Shown: positions 1-13,600 of the stretch, piece after piece
Layout of the letters: each line of letters starts with the position of its first letter
Numbering within the stretch: position 1 is the first letter of the stretch
Notes under the pieces: model-generated
Databases searched by the model: none
Seen by the model: the letters and a program-made list of their open reading frames with translations, nothing else
Told to the model about the DNA's origin: nothing
Position numbers and translations under genes: made by a program
DNA from: Hetaerina americana
Taxonomy: Eukaryota; Arthropoda; Insecta; Odonata; Calopterygidae
Length of the DNA: 64,000 nt
NCBI GenBank assembly: GCA_022747635.1
Contig: JAKTNV010000003.1
Span: 27,295,830-27,359,829 of the forward strand
Direction of reading: 5' to 3'

Positions 1-3000
1 TCGGGAGGGTATTGTCGTAGGGTAGAGAAAGAGGGATGCCGGAACCTCCCGTGGGTACTGTGGGAAGGGTCTGAAACAATGCATCCAGGAAGTGTAGACA
101 TCTGCATGTTTTCACATGGGGTATCTCAATATCTTTTGACTGATGCCATCTTTCCATCCCTGAGTCAAGCGTAAGAAAAATGTAATAACCTCGGGAAAGC
201 CTCAACAAACTGCCAACTGGTCCGTGAAGCACTTGAGTGTGCGCGTATTAGACTCGACGATTTATGATATTCCTCGTTCCCATCCTCACAGATCGCAATT
301 TAGAAACACTAACGCCGATATTATTAGTGTCTAACAACCAGCAGGACTTAGAGGAATCACATACTGCCATGTGCACATTTATAGAACTTGACATTGAAAA
401 TTTATAATGATAAAAAGAACAGGTATCTGAACTTACTTGACATTTTCGTAGAAAATTCTCGCTCATAATCTGACTTTGAGAAAATCGTAAATGTCTGCCA
501 ATCTAAAGATTTTTTTGCTCTCTTCTTTCATCATAAATATCTTGGGTAAAGAAATTGAAGCCATGTAATTGCGGTTTGCACGAGGAATGAAAATATTTCC
601 GAAAAAGCGGCATGTCACCTTAGCGCGTTACATTTGATCTCATTTATCTGAATTTTGCGTTTTTTGTAGATTTTCGAACGCTGTCTCATTATTGATGTTT
701 CTGTCAGTCATTTCCTAATGGATTGGATTGGATAATTGTTAATCTCGACTCCAGATATTACGGAATTAACTTTTAAATAGTCAACTCTGAACGAGTACCG
801 AATTTGTGATCCATGGAAGAATATACTTCATCGGTGAAAAATGCTGACTCAAAACCAGAAATAAAAAAAAATCGTGGCGAGGGATCTCATTGTTCGTTTT
901 TTTTGTTGTTGCTTCACGCCATGATATATCATTGTGCTTTATTATGCTAGTACTTTCCGACGAAGCGTTATTACGAGTTCATTCAAGGCTTTATGCCTGT
1001 TCAAAAGTAGGTTTCGGGTGGTTCCTAACGACTAGTTACTTCTAAGTATTGCGATACTTCTTCTTTCGTCAATTCTCCGTATCATCTGCCTGTCTTCATG
1101 TTGTATAAAAAGCCTTGGTGTTCCATCCTGCACCCCGCTTACTCAACGTTCTCCCCTCTATCGTGTGGCCTTCGGAATACCACCATCTTTCAATATTTCC
1201 TCCATCCACTTCCTCTACCAACGTTTTAGGATTTCTCCCAGTAGCTACCTATCAACTCTTTGCCGTCCCTCTTTAAAAGCCACTTCAATCATCCATTCTC
1301 TTCCACGCCCACTTCTAAAAATCTTCTTAATCTGCGCTCATCCTCCCCGCACCGTACCATATCTTTATACAGTGTACACGTAAATTAAACGTACATGCAC
1401 TGATTAATTGAGACTTGGTAAATATTTTAAGCTTAATCTTAATTAAAATCAATAGTCTCACCTCTAATGATTTTCAAAGGTGGTAGTATAACAGAAATGG
1501 TATTCGAGTAGTTGCATATATCCGTTTGCTTTGCATGAGGTTTTAGGGACCGCCTAGAGCATTTTTTCCAAATCAGTGGCGCCTATCTCCACACGCAGAC
1601 GTACGATCCCCTATGGGGGGCGAGGGGGCGATCTGTTTTGGGGAATAAGGGAAGGGAATAAGAAAATAAATGGTAGGGAGTAGAATTTCGACGGACGATG
1701 AGAATCGTGAGAATGAAGGAGTAAGGGAAAGAGGCAGCAATGCGTCCTGTGTGGCTGAGAAAGACGTGGTGGGGTGGGGGGACCACGCCTTGATGCTCTG
1801 AGCGTGCGCGCCACTGCTCCACGCGGTAACCTACCTATGATGAGGACATGGTATCGGTGCGCTTCGATGTTTTGGCTGCATTAGTATCCCTCAGCTGCAC
1901 TGCGTTTTGGTGGTACGAGATTGCCGAGTTGAAGTTCATGTGGTCGAGGGTCTGATCCCCGATTGATCGGGACGTTTGACGGTTGGTTTCGATTTTTTTC
2001 TCTTGTTTTCAATTTCTATAAGTCATTATTGTTAATCTCAAAGAAGATGGAAACATTCAATGAAACCAAGAAAGTAGATAAACTTGGCAGTAAAGAAAGT
2101 CAATCCCACAGTAGAGGGAATTCATTTTTCGATCATGTTTTTGGGAAATAATGTAACTAAAAATGTTAGCGGTTTTTAACACTCATGCTTTTCATCAAAA
2201 TTCTATAGTATTTAGGGTAATTCACAGATGCTTTGCTTTAGTATCTGAAAAAAATTAAGAGTTTAAGGACCCGGGTCTAAAACATTTTTTAAAAAGCGTC
2301 CCTTAATCACTATGACGTTTTTCTAATAGGCGAGTGGATGTCAATTGATCGCGCATGTGTAAACTTTGATATCAAATGTGAACAAACTCCGATGAATAAA
2401 ATCGGATGTATGTTCAATTTGACGATCGCTTTCAAATAGCGTGGGTATTTTCTCTCAAGCCTGGAATTGTGAAAATCCCGCGGATGCCGGATTCATTTTT
2501 GACTGTTAGTAAATGTTGGCAGTTAGGATTAAGTGGAAACAAAAGTGATACCCAACGTAGGAGGGATTTTTTGCTTTTTCGAAAATCATATGCTATACCC
2601 ACGTATGCCCACAGGAACAGCTGGGAAGTCGGAGGCTCTTATCTCTCTGTGTATGATATGTTGAGACGAGATGAGTCACTAGGCGAATACGAGTAAAGAT
2701 AATATACCTGTATTTACAGATGATATCGTGATTGGTATAGAAAAAGCTGACGAGGATCATATCTTACCTTGGCAAGATTTGGTGAAAATCTTCATGGTTG
2801 ATATGAAATAATATGATGAGTGCGCGTTAGAAGTAGATCTACTAAGTTTAGATAGAGTTAAACTTAAATGTTCATGGCATTAATGGCCTAAGTAATCTTG
2901 TTAAACGTGTGCTTGAGAAAACTATTTTCAAGGCGAGAGAACTTCACTATTTTGTTCTTTTCAGATCCAAGTTAAATTAGCCGGATGCTATAACTAAAGC

Positions 3001-5034
3001 GTATGGCCGAGAATTTCTGATGCCTAATAGGTTCATTGTAGGGAACTAAATGAGGAAAAAACGCCAGTTTCTACAGTCGGGATGGTGCTTGTGATAAAAT
3101 TATTGGCATGAATAACAGTTTTTCGTTTCAATGAAATGTACTGGCCCAGTACTTTCCTTTTTTGGAATCATTCGAGGATATGTGTGTTGATGAATGAATA
3201 TTATAAAAAAATGAATAACGAGTGAGTTGACGTCATAAATCAACCAGTTTTGTTTGTTATCCCTTTATGTGTGTCCATAAAATGACAATAATCTTGTGTG
3301 CTAATTATTGAACAAGATATGTATTCAATATTACAATCTTTGCATTTAGGTTTCCTATGAGATTCAGGGGTAAAAAATTCGACAGTGTTTTTATCTCGAC
3401 GAGACCCTAATTTTGCTGTTGAAAACCATTAGAAAAAGTTGTGTTTATTGTAAATAAGGTAAAAGCTTACTATTGGTCGTCATGGTTTAAGCTTTTGTTT
3501 TTCTAATTTAATGTGGGACTTACTCTGTTAGTGTTACATTAATCAACCTGTCGAACTTGTAAAAGTTGTATAGTTTTGTATTAGAATGGTGGATAGATAA
3601 TGAATTTGTTTCACCTTTTTATTTTGTGGCGCTTGGGATTTCCTGGAGTGTACTATTTAGGTTGGGGAGCTCCTTGTGTTGATTGGCGGAATGTGGAGCA
3701 CTAGTGGTCTTAATTACTTTAAAACAGCTCAAATTGAGATTGTTTGGGCCTCTTTTTAGACTGACTATTTTACATCATATTTCCTTAAGCCGTTTAGGGT
3801 TAAAACATTCATTGATTTACATTATGTACACATCCGCATTATTTTCTTTTCTTTTATAGAATAGATTAATGTGCGCTAATAATTTCATTATTTTTCTGTT
3901 AAGTATTAAGCTATTATTCCTGCATCCCCTTTTTATAACGTATTTCACAAAACCCTGTGAATTCATTTACTGTTAGCCACCGAAGTTAAAATGATTCGAG
4001 TTATTTTTAAGTGAACTCCTACCCAATATGCTTGATGAGCTCCACAGTTTCTTTTAAGAGCATGTGCATAAGTGACGCCATCTTTAGTTGTTACGTCCTT
4101 TCAACTCACTATCGCCCTTGTCATCTGCTGTCACTTTTTGAGAGTAATCTTCCTCCCCCCTGTGCTCGAAGGAAAGTTACTCTTCGGACTCCCTTTTCCA
4201 AAGAAATTCATTATGTAGACAAGGGTGATAACCATCCTAGTAATATAGATATTAAGGAATTATACTGGTTAGGAAAAATCTCCTCGTGTAACGTAAAAAT
4301 GTATGGAATTACAATTAGTGTAAAAAATGTCGAAAACAAAGGGCATAACAAGGACACGCGCTGACCCCAACAAGAAGGTTATAAAAGCAGCTGTGAATGT
4401 TGCGTCGCACTAAATTTTTGTTCGGTTGGATTATTTGTTCCAAAGCAAGGAGAAACTTGTCAATACTTCTTGCGCGTTCACACAAGGAATAAAGATGCTT
4501 TTCACTGAATGCTCTCTAGTTGCTGTATTTTTCCGTGGCTATACTGTTAATATTTAAATAGCCTCATTCCAGTTAATAACATATTCAGCTGCCTGAGTTC
4601 TGTTTAGGCCACAAAATTAACAACTCTCTTGTCGCTTCGACATTAGTATAAAAGCAAACTTAGTTAAAATGTGGCCAATTTCATTTTCAATTCACTTAAT
4701 GTGAAGACATGATCACAGTGATTAAGTTTCTATATATTAATATTTTACGATGGTGCCACAGTTTCTCTGAGATCGAAAAGAATGCGCTCAATAGTGATGA
4801 AATACTAAGCAAGTTCCGGAGTTATTTCTAATTGTAAGAAAATGTCAATAATTGATACTCAAGTATCAAAAGATAATTCAATGAGCACTTAATTTTTTCA
4901 ATAACCGTATGCCAAGTATGCCTGTTTACAGCCCTAGCATTCTTGTGTGTATCGTGAAAATATGATTGTTCTCTAATGATTGTCTAACTTCAATTTAATT
5001 TGTTTCAAATTTTTATTCCCCTAGAGAATACATA
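1..5034. other. No confident gene; probable PKN intron
   Basis: AT-rich sequence with ordinary CpG density and only short open frames. Two G/T- or C/T-skewed stretches (about 1130-1380 and 1590-1820) look like old repeats. A weak TATA/AATAAA pair (4379 and 4488) and a faint reverse-transcriptase-like TDDIVIG at about 2715 are not enough to call a retroelement. Confidence 0.4.
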
Positions 5035-5154
5035 AGAACATTGGCTTATCATTATTTATTTCCATACAATTACAAGAACATTGGCTTATCATTATTTATT
5101 TCCATACAATTACTAGAACATTGGCTTATCATTATTTATTTCCATACAATTACA
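5035..5154 (+). repeat. Tandem repeat, 3 x 40 bp
   Basis: The unit begins agaacattggcttatcatta and is repeated at 5035, 5075 and 5115 with almost no divergence. One position differs near each junction (acaag versus actag). Near identity suggests a recent duplication. No coding content. Confidence 0.95.
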
Positions 5155-5785
5155 ATGGTTCCCCCTTTTAATGATTTTATCGGGTTTCATTAAGTAAACT
5201 GGGAATCTTGGAGTCGGTTTATCTTGATAACGAGTAAGTTATTATTTTTAAATTAATATTTATTACTGACAAAGTATTTGACGTTTTAGTGATAGCCTTT
5301 TCTTCATGCATTTTGCACTCAAAACGTTGCTAGCCTTGATAGGATATGGTTTTTGTTTCTCATGCCGTGAAGAAATAAGCGAGGCCTTATGTGCCTCAAT
5401 TTTGCCATTCCGTCCCCCCCTCAATCTGATAGATTGTGGAAGCAAATGTAATCAGTTGTTTATATTATTTATCACGTACCGATAGTTCCAATGGTCGATT
5501 ATACCAACTCTACCAAGTTGTCTAGCTTTCGGTTTGGAACTAATCTCAGAGTGGCCACTCGTTCGGAAATTGCGTATTTCTTTCAAAATTTAGGAGGAGC
5601 CCAATTATTTTGAAAAGCTCGAGAATGTGGTATACGAATCAGGAACGCCCAATGACAATGATATTCCTTTTAGATGTCCAACCATGGCATGTTTGGCGTA
5701 GACGGTTGCGTGCGCAAACCGTAAGAAAAAGTCAAGTTATAAGTGGGATAGACTTCGATGATCCAGTGGCACGCTCATCGATAAG

Positions 5786-5992
5786 GGATAATTTATTTTA
5801 TTTATTTATTCAGTATTAGTCCGAAAACAGCACATTTTGGCCTTTACATCGAACTATTAACAACGATAACAATGGTCACATTCACAAACACCCAAGCCCT
5901 AGGCGGAGGAAAACTCACCCCGGCGGGAATCGAACCCGCGACCCTTGGAATGGCAGACGAGGACGTTACCCCGCCGCCACCGGGGTTGGCTA
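5786..5992 (-). mobile_element. tRNA-derived SINE, family 1
   Basis: On the - strand the element starts with a tRNA-like head (ccccggtggcggcggggtaa), has a perfect B box (ggttcgattcc) within gggttcgattcccgccgggg, and ends 3' in an (aata)n tail, seen on + as ttattttatttatttattc. Pol III promoter elements and the simple tail identify a SINE rather than a tRNA gene. No clear target-site duplication was found. Confidence 0.8.
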
Positions 5993-8712
5993 ATAATGAA
6001 AAAAATAGCTAAACAATTTGCAGCATCTCTGAACAAAGAAGGTATCTATCTGCGTCGGGAAAATTAGGAAAAAGTCGGGAACGGAAATCTAGAAAATTAA
6101 GGGCCATCCTGTTGATTCCCATGTCAATGGTGGTTGTAGCAATTGCAATTGTTAATGTTTGCGTTTCCTTCCGATACGCTGGACATTGCGATGTTTTCTG
6201 TGTCATAGTCGTCCAAGTATCCTATTAAACAATTTTCTTATCAATTATGATTAATTTATTGTTATTTTGATGGATGTGGTACGCATTTATGCCTCCAGTT
6301 CCCATTATTCTCTAGAATATTACTAAAATGACGTCTTCACCTGTCTATTGTAAAATATGCATGCCTATTTCATCTTACCGGATTAAGTGAGATTGCGTTA
6401 TGTTTTAATGTCAACCTTGTGCGAATTCCCCGACTTAATTAAAATTCGAATTAAATTAATGAAAATAATGTCTGATAAGGTAATGTACCTGTACGTGGAG
6501 TCACCCTAGACCCAACTTATGAATATGGGTATCACCAAGAAAGTAAAAATGTTGTCATGTTTCGCCTAAATAAAATATTATGTGAATTGGTGTTTAAAAA
6601 TTAGGCTCCTTAAGGCTAGTGCACATGACACAGCGTTTTACAAACTCTTGGAATCTAAAAATAACCCACGCGCCCAATTAAGGGTTAAGCTTCTAGATAG
6701 CTGGCACTGTTTTCTCGCTGAATCTACCATATCATTAAATTACAACCCGTGACACCCAGGGCTGAAATTGAAATAGAAAGAATAATTTTTCATCTGAAAA
6801 TAGTCCTTTACCAGATTTTATCCTTATTTTGGGGAAGTGCTTTCCGCAACTTAGAACTTGTTTTTTATGGGGTTGGGAAGTCTGGCAAGTGAAATAAGAA
6901 AGGAGTAGAGTATCTCTTGACAGAAAATCGCGGACGTAGTTTGTGAGCCTCGAAGTCACGTAGCATTGTGCACAAACCTCCCGAAAAACCCTCGACGGGA
7001 TCCGCCAAATCTCATACCATCAATATACGGAAATTCTTAATAATAGACTGCGGTCTGATTCAACTCCTATTGTTAGTAATTAGTTTGGTTCAAAACGTCA
7101 CAAAGATGTTCTCACATTCATTCCTATTAGCTGGCCACCTTCAATCCGTATAACCCCTATACGAGATAAAACTGAATGAATTCCCTTTCCGACGAAAATA
7201 CCTTACAAAACAACATATTTAATTCAGTCCCGTTTTGAGGTGTGTAGGGAAAGACTTTCTTCTAGTTGCTATCTTATTCCTCTTCACCCTCCCCATTGTC
7301 GCGCCAAACGAATGAAATCCGGTCCGTTCGGTAGGGCCACACGCAGCGTGAGAATGGCTCAACTAATTTGCTCGATAACATCAAATGATGAATTCAGCAT
7401 TATGCATTGAAGCTTTATTATATTACATCTACCTAGGAAATCAATGTATATTTGAGACCAATCGCATTTTATCTATAGTTTAAACAAATATCCTAAGCTT
7501 TCAATACGTCCGCATCGGTAAATGTTAGGGAAGATAATCTGAGATGCCAGAACTGCGGAAAGCCTGCGAATGTACGGTATGGTCAATTTTAATATTTTTG
7601 CAAAGATCCAGTATTGAAACAAAATACTTCTGGATAATTTTTAGACGCAGCACTTCCATGCCGAGCGCCCTTGCTGAGGAGTTGTTTATTATCGCCGTCA
7701 GCCAGAGCTTAGGCCGGGCGCGCGTGTCATAATTCGCAACCAGACCACACAGCTACTTTTGCAGTAAAAAAAGCTAAACTGATTTCTATTAAGTAGGCAC
7801 TTCATTCATTAGTAAATTTTAAGGGCAGTTAGAAGCTTGGTGCTAAGTATTTTGAGGAGTGGTTGATTTTGCGATTTTAAACATCTTTCTCTCAATGTAG
7901 TATGTCCTAATGTCCTTAGGTATGAACGTATGGAGAAACAAAAACTGAAGGGATCGTAATTTTTAGTAACCACGGAGACACCTCATTGTTTCTTAAAACA
8001 TTTCAAGTAAAGGGTTGAATCTTATTAGAACCAGTGCGGTGAAGTAAAAATTACCTTAGAAACTTTTTTTCCGCTTGCACTCTTTGATATTGCATCATCA
8101 AAAAAGAGTATCATTAAAAAATATTAATTTTCTGTCAATATTGAGGGAAGAATTTTCTCATAGTAACTAAAAACATTTCTTCGAAATCGTGCATTGTTCA
8201 AGCAAGTTAAACTGGCAAGTCCTTGTTTTCACACGGCATTTTTTCAGGACTTTTCCAAAAGCCCGAGAAGTGTGTTGGACCCTTCGCAGAGCGTCACTTC
8301 ATTTGTGTTTACAAGCCTTCATAATAATTAAAATGGTAGTGTCGGAATTATGCTGCTAAACCACGGTACTGCTTATTTATGATAGCAAATACTATCATTT
8401 GTATTCACCATTATCCGCAATTATGTGACAATTGACCCCATTTGTTGTGTTTTGTTATCTCACCTAACCTGCTTTTTGTTAATTCTGGGTATTTTCCTCT
8501 ATTATTCTATTTTTTAAAAACGCTGTATAGGTTTTCTTCTTACTTAAATAATTCCAATATAGTTCGGTGTAAGTTTGCCAATCAGTTTTTCATCGTCTAT
8601 GCTCTTGATCGTTCGTTTTATCCAATTTTGGAATTATGTAGTGTCGACGTTTTTGCAAAATGTCATGCTGATACAACTTCAGTGAAAATAAATCTTATCT
8701 TCTTCCTTACAG
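5993..8712. other. No gene recognised
   Basis: AT-rich intron-like sequence. Only short open frames (up to about 75 codons) and no HR1a-like coding segment, which was looked for as the missing upstream PKN exon. Confidence 0.5.
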
Positions 8713-8837
8713 ATGGACTGCTCTCACCGTTCAGTGGGGTGGTTATAACCGAGCTTGGTCCCAATGAAGGGAGCGTGATGACCACTCAGGACCAAAGATT
8801 ACTTTCCCTGGAGAAGCAGCTAAATATCGAACTAAAA
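8713..8837 (+). CDS. Pkn: PKN exon: linker and start of HR1b
   Basis: The acceptor is ttccttacag before 8713 and the donor gtaagt begins at 8838. Two bases complete a codon from an upstream exon (phase 1), then the frame reads GLLSPFSGVV ... QRLLSLEKQLNIELK. The last part is the first helix of HR1b, matching the family pattern LEKQLxIELKVKQGAENMIQ that is completed by the next exon. Reading past the donor leaves the PKN pattern at once. An upstream partner exon is needed and was not found in the window. Confidence 0.88.
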
Positions 8838-8909
8838 GTAAGTGCTCGTCGTGAATTTCGCTCTCATGACTCAATTCAGGAGACAAATAACATATAATTT
8901 TTTTTCAAG

Positions 8910-9105
8910 GTCAAACAAGGAGCTGAAAATATGATCCAGAGTTACAGCAGTGGTGGTCATTCTCGTGATAAAAAACTCCTGGCCGAGGCACAACAGATGT
9001 TGGGAGATTCAAGAGCCAAGATTGAGTATCTCAAGATGAGAATCATGAAAGTGAAGCAAAGCAAAAAAGAAAGGCCTAATAAAAATGGAGAAATGGCGCA
9101 GAAAG
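8910..9105 (+). CDS. Pkn: PKN exon: HR1b
   Basis: After a 72-bp intron ending tttttcaag, the frame continues VKQGAENMIQSYSSGG, then DKKLLAEAQQMLGDSRAK and IEYLKMRIMKVKQ. This is the turn and second helix of HR1b, an antiparallel coiled coil of the Rho-binding type. A Lys-rich tail (SKKERPNKNGEMAQK) follows. The donor gtttgt at 9106 leaves one base over (phase 1), which matches the exon at 19314. The donor is weaker than consensus. Confidence 0.92.
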
Positions 9106-9494
9106 GTTTGTCGCTTGCTTTCTGAAATTATTTCTTAGCCATAAGAAGGGTATCATTTTTTCCAGGAGTTGATTGTGTCCTAGCAGTGGGCAATACGTGA
9201 TCGAAGGCCGCGGAGGATAGATGGAAGTAATTTGGTATAGGTAGTATTTTTTAGGGAATGGCGGGCCTACTCATTAATAAAGACGCCAAGGGGTCCAGAA
9301 TTCAACTTCCCATCCGGACAGCGTACTCCCCTTGAAGTGGTCCTGTCAACTAGGGTTCGGGATTCCTCTGAAAAATTTGACCACCGCCACCGAACCAACC
9401 CAGTCTCATGTATTATTTTCTAGTGGAATTATATTTTTAAGTAATCTACCGGTTAAGGTAGTTTTTGCATGGGCACAACTATCAAATAAATACC

Positions 9495-10690
9495 TTGTGA
9501 CTCCTAACAAAACACAATCCAGCAACCTAATCTATATCAAATCCTTTTTCATCTCTGTGTACTTCCCTCCTCCCTTCATCCCGTCCAACATCCCTATCAT
9601 ATTCCTGCCCTCTCCTCGTTTGCCTATCATACTCCCCTCTATTACAGTCTTCAACATTCCACTGCCGATCAATGCGCTCTTCATCCATTTTTCCTGCCTC
9701 CTTAGGATTTCTCCCGATAAACCCTTCTCCTCGTCCACCATACCTAGTGCTTCCTCATTTGTTTTCCTTTCGGTCCATTTCACCTTCTCCATCCTTCTCC
9801 ACACCCACATTTCAAAAGCCTCCAATCTACTTCTATCATCCTGATTCAGTGACCACGTTTCCGCGCCGTACATAACTACGCTCAATATCAAAGTTTCTTC
9901 TGAACATCCTTACTCAACGTCCCTGTCATCAACTCCCTCCTCCTTGTGAAAGCCTCTTTCCCAAGTGCAATTGTTCTCCTTACGCATCTACTACTTTCAC
10001 CTTGTTGGTCCAAAACACGTCCGAGATTCGTAAACTGTTCCACCTGTTCTCGTTTTTGAACTCCTTTTTTAATGTTTAGCTTAGCTTTTTCTTTCTGGAA
10101 AATGGCATAATTTTGTTGTATTAATATTGATTCTCATCCCATACCTGTCGCACTGAATTTCCAATTCACTCAGCAATGCTTGCAACCTCTTGGCCTACTG
10201 ACAAACTAAAGCTTGGTTAACAGCAAACCTAACTGATTTTACGAATTCCCCGCCTACTTTCATTCCTACATTGAGTTCTTCCCATGTCTCTTCAATCATT
10301 TCCTCCATATATACGTTGAACAGCGCCCGACAACCCTGCCTTACACCTCTTCATAACACTGCCCATCCGGACTATACGTTCCCCACTCGCAGATGAGCAG
10401 TCTGAGACATGTACAGGGTGCGGATTAGCCTCCTTTCCCTCCAATCTATTCCTATTTTCTGCAATATACTCATTAGTTTTTCCCAATTCACTCTATGAAA
10501 CGCTTTTTCGAAATCTACGAAACAGGCAAATACCTCCTGGTTGTATTCCATATTCCTCTCGATTAATAATCTCATTACTGCAATGGCATCACGCGTGCCT
10601 CTCCCCTTCCTAAACCGAAACTGATCATCCCGTAACTGGAGATTATGGCAAAGTATTTGACAAGACATTAATAGTTTTCCTATTTCAAAA
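9495..10690 (-). mobile_element. RTE-type non-LTR retrotransposon relic
   Basis: Reading the - strand, 10668 to 10372 encodes reverse-transcriptase blocks: QFRFRKGRGTRDAIAVMRLL (canonical QFGFRKGRGTRDAI) and CFVDFEKAFHRVNWEKLM. A shifted frame at about 10355-10230 gives VRQGCRALFNVYMEEM. 9891 to 9532 gives the C-terminal block VMYGAETWSLNQDDRSRLEA, then FEMWVWRRMEKVKWTE. Frameshifts and stops separate the pieces and the YADD region is disrupted, so it is dead. The 5' endonuclease part is missing. Confidence 0.88.
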
Positions 10691-13600
10691 TCGATAATTG
10701 CGATGTAGTAAAATGAGATTTGAGAAAATAATAATTCACATTTGATGAATTGTTTCGGAAGGGGGATCTAGCCCGAACTATCACGAGTCCTTCTCACGAT
10801 ACAGTTTCGAGAAATTCGTGTACGCCGACTTGCAAGGGCTTATCGTTATATTGCCAAGTCATTGCCAATTGTAAAGGCATGAAGGACATTCCCCCTCGGA
10901 GATTTCCTTGCCGTCTTTATTCTACCGTATTGTTTGGATTGGTCAACCAGTGTCACCTTGTTTACAGTTCGCGCTTCAGCACTCGTTTTTCACTAACAGT
11001 CATGACCAATACGCCATGGTCAATACTGATAAATAGGGCCGTATAACCTTGGCCGTGTTTAAAATAGCGTCTGTCTAAAACTCCAATTTCTGAAGAGTTT
11101 TATACCGTATCTTTACGAGTTCAAGGTGCGATCCATTCCTTGATGTGAGTTGTTCGATAACTTGGCCCGTGTAAGACGGCTTTTATAACGTTGTTTACTC
11201 CTTTTTATTTGATGCGTTTGAGCCTATCGAATAGGTTTGCACAGAATATATGTGATAGCTAAGATGGTTAGGGTGGACTCCATTTAAATTGTTTTCGAAA
11301 AATATTTTTTAAATCTACGGATTAAATTCCATCCACTCTTTTCACTGCATCGCTTTCTTCCCCACTTTCACCGAGTCCTCGGGCATAGCCCGCCGTATAA
11401 CATCCGTGCGGTCATCTTGCTGCAAAGTGGTGTAGGGTCGATGATCTCATCACTTCATTTAATGGTCTGAACTCTTCGTAAAGCTTTCTCCGCACTGTAG
11501 TAACTTGCATTCGAGCGACAGATGCGCGACCTTTCTTGGCCTATGGTGTTGTGCCTTAACAAGTCAGGGTATTAATAGCCTTGAAAATGTTTTGCTTTGG
11601 CCAACTGTTGTGCTGGTAATGTCTCATCCGCGTCGCGTCTAACATATTGACTTAATCAGCCCTACTCTCCATTTGATTAATTTCTGTTGCCTTAATATAT
11701 TAATTATAATTTTTTCAAGTATTTTTCCGCTTTTTCAAATGTTTTATGCGGAGTTTTAAATTCATCACAAAGTTGGCGGTTTTACTATGTTTTTCCACTT
11801 AAAAGTGGAAATTTCATCGTTTATTCCGTAATGTTTAAGTTTTAAAAAAATATTGTTCAATCATTTGCCATTTGCCTGAAAAAATGTGAAGGCACTTATC
11901 ATTAATGAAAAAAGGTTTTGATATGTGTTGTACGTTCACGAAGCAATTTACTTAAACATTACTTACAGTTAAGTAAGATTAGAACTCCCTAAGTTTTTTC
12001 CCGCCCCATTCTGTAACTGTTACTTTGGGGAGCCAAAGAACTAAATAAAAAAATAAGAAAAACTATCCTAAGGCACCAAGTGAGATGGTGTAATTAATGT
12101 TAAGAACTACATCGAAATAATTGTAAATTAGGTGATGTGCATTAATGTCTCTTAAACTATTATCATCATCATCTTACTTTCGTCAGTACTTATTTCCTAC
12201 TGTATAGTGACTGCTTTCAGGTAATGAGGGTATCTTTTTCATCTGACCGAGAACCCTGAAAATTTAAATGAACCTTGCCATGAGCTTCAAATGAATCTTT
12301 AATGGATACATCGTTCCACTTTCAAATTTCGCGTTAAAAATTGTAACCGTTATGCTTACTTTTCTCCAAAGACTGCGCCATGCGTACTTCCAGCTAGCGC
12401 TACTTTTCCAACATCCTAAAAATAATAGCATTCTCTTGATCCTATTAGGTAAAGTAAATTGAACCTGTCAATTTACTTTACCTAATCCTTGGTTTTGGTT
12501 AAGCTCTTCAGATTCCTCATTGCCAGATGTTATAACTCAGGGGAGTTTGTGATATCAGTCGGGCTCAATCGGCCGATCTTGAAAGGTGAATCTCCGAAGG
12601 TCGCGTTGCTGCTTGAAATAATCACTAAACATTTGTCCTCTTTTCCTTCCCCGCTCAACTTTGAATGTATGTTGGTAAATGCCCGTCTCGGAAAAATGGG
12701 ATTTAATACCCTAACTTGGTAAGTTGGAACCCTCGCGATGTAATTTGTTTGCCTAACCTCCAATAAAGATTAAATAATTCCCCAACAGGATAATTACAAC
12801 TGCAAATATGCATGGTTTCACTCGATGGTATCTGTTTAGTTTGTGACCCAAATTGTCATAAATTGACTATGAGTTTTACTTTTGTACACCATTGTTGACA
12901 AATATGCCCCCTAATCATCAGTTTTACCTACATTTTCTAACGAAAACAAGGCAAAATGTATGTATTATTATTTATCTTGAAGAAAGAATATAGTAAGCGT
13001 TGAAAATTTGGCGAACGAATTTAGGATATTAGTACATCAATACTATGAAAGTGTGCTGCTCTCTCCAGGAGCGCCATCATCATCTTTTATAATGTAATGG
13101 ATAGCCATAACGTTTCGATAATGATCTTCAATTTTACAAAAACAAAGATAGGGAGATTACTGATGCCATTACGATTTATGAGTCACTAGATTTGCTACTG
13201 AGCAAAATCGTGTTATATGTAACAAGAGCGATAACTTTATAAAAGGATTCCTGATCGCAACTAATGTCCTATCTTCCCAGGCAGGCCTTTCTTCTAATTC
13301 ATTTTAATGATAGAATAAAAGTTTCTCTTTGCTTCTTGTATGAATATTCTGTCTCAGTCATCGTCTTACAATATAATTTCGAATGCACGTCTTGTGGCAA
13401 CATTTGGAATTTGCAGTAATTTCAAAAGACATGCCTCATAGTGTATTGTACCCAAACATAGAGTTGTCGTGTTAGTTAAAAACACTCGATGTGAAGAAAG
13501 TTCGCTGTGGAAAAATCATTTGTCTTGACCGCAATGTAACGTCGAATATCCCAGTAGCCAGTTACCCAGCCATCTTTATTCCAAGTGAGTTAGCGGTGGT

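Noticed and set aside
1963..2151. Small open frame with charged C-terminus (METFNETKKVDKLGSKESQ)
   Set aside because: It looks protein-like but is short, without donor phase support or a PKN match.
2640..3010. Possible degraded LTR-retrotransposon reverse transcriptase (VFTDDIVIG at about 2711)
   Set aside because: Only one short motif is present, flanked by stops, with no neighbouring RT blocks in order.
4370..4510. LTR-like TATA (ttataaaag, 4379) and AATAAA (4488) pair
   Set aside because: No inverted TG...CA ends, no second copy and no target duplication. Such pairs are common in AT-rich DNA.
5600..5785. Open segment ENVVYESGTPNDNDIPFRC as a possible transposase or missing PKN exon
   Set aside because: It does not resemble HR1a, and stops follow quickly. 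No family could be named.
5893..5990. A tRNA gene on the minus strand
   Set aside because: A B box is present, but the sequence continues into a SINE body with an (aata)n tail.
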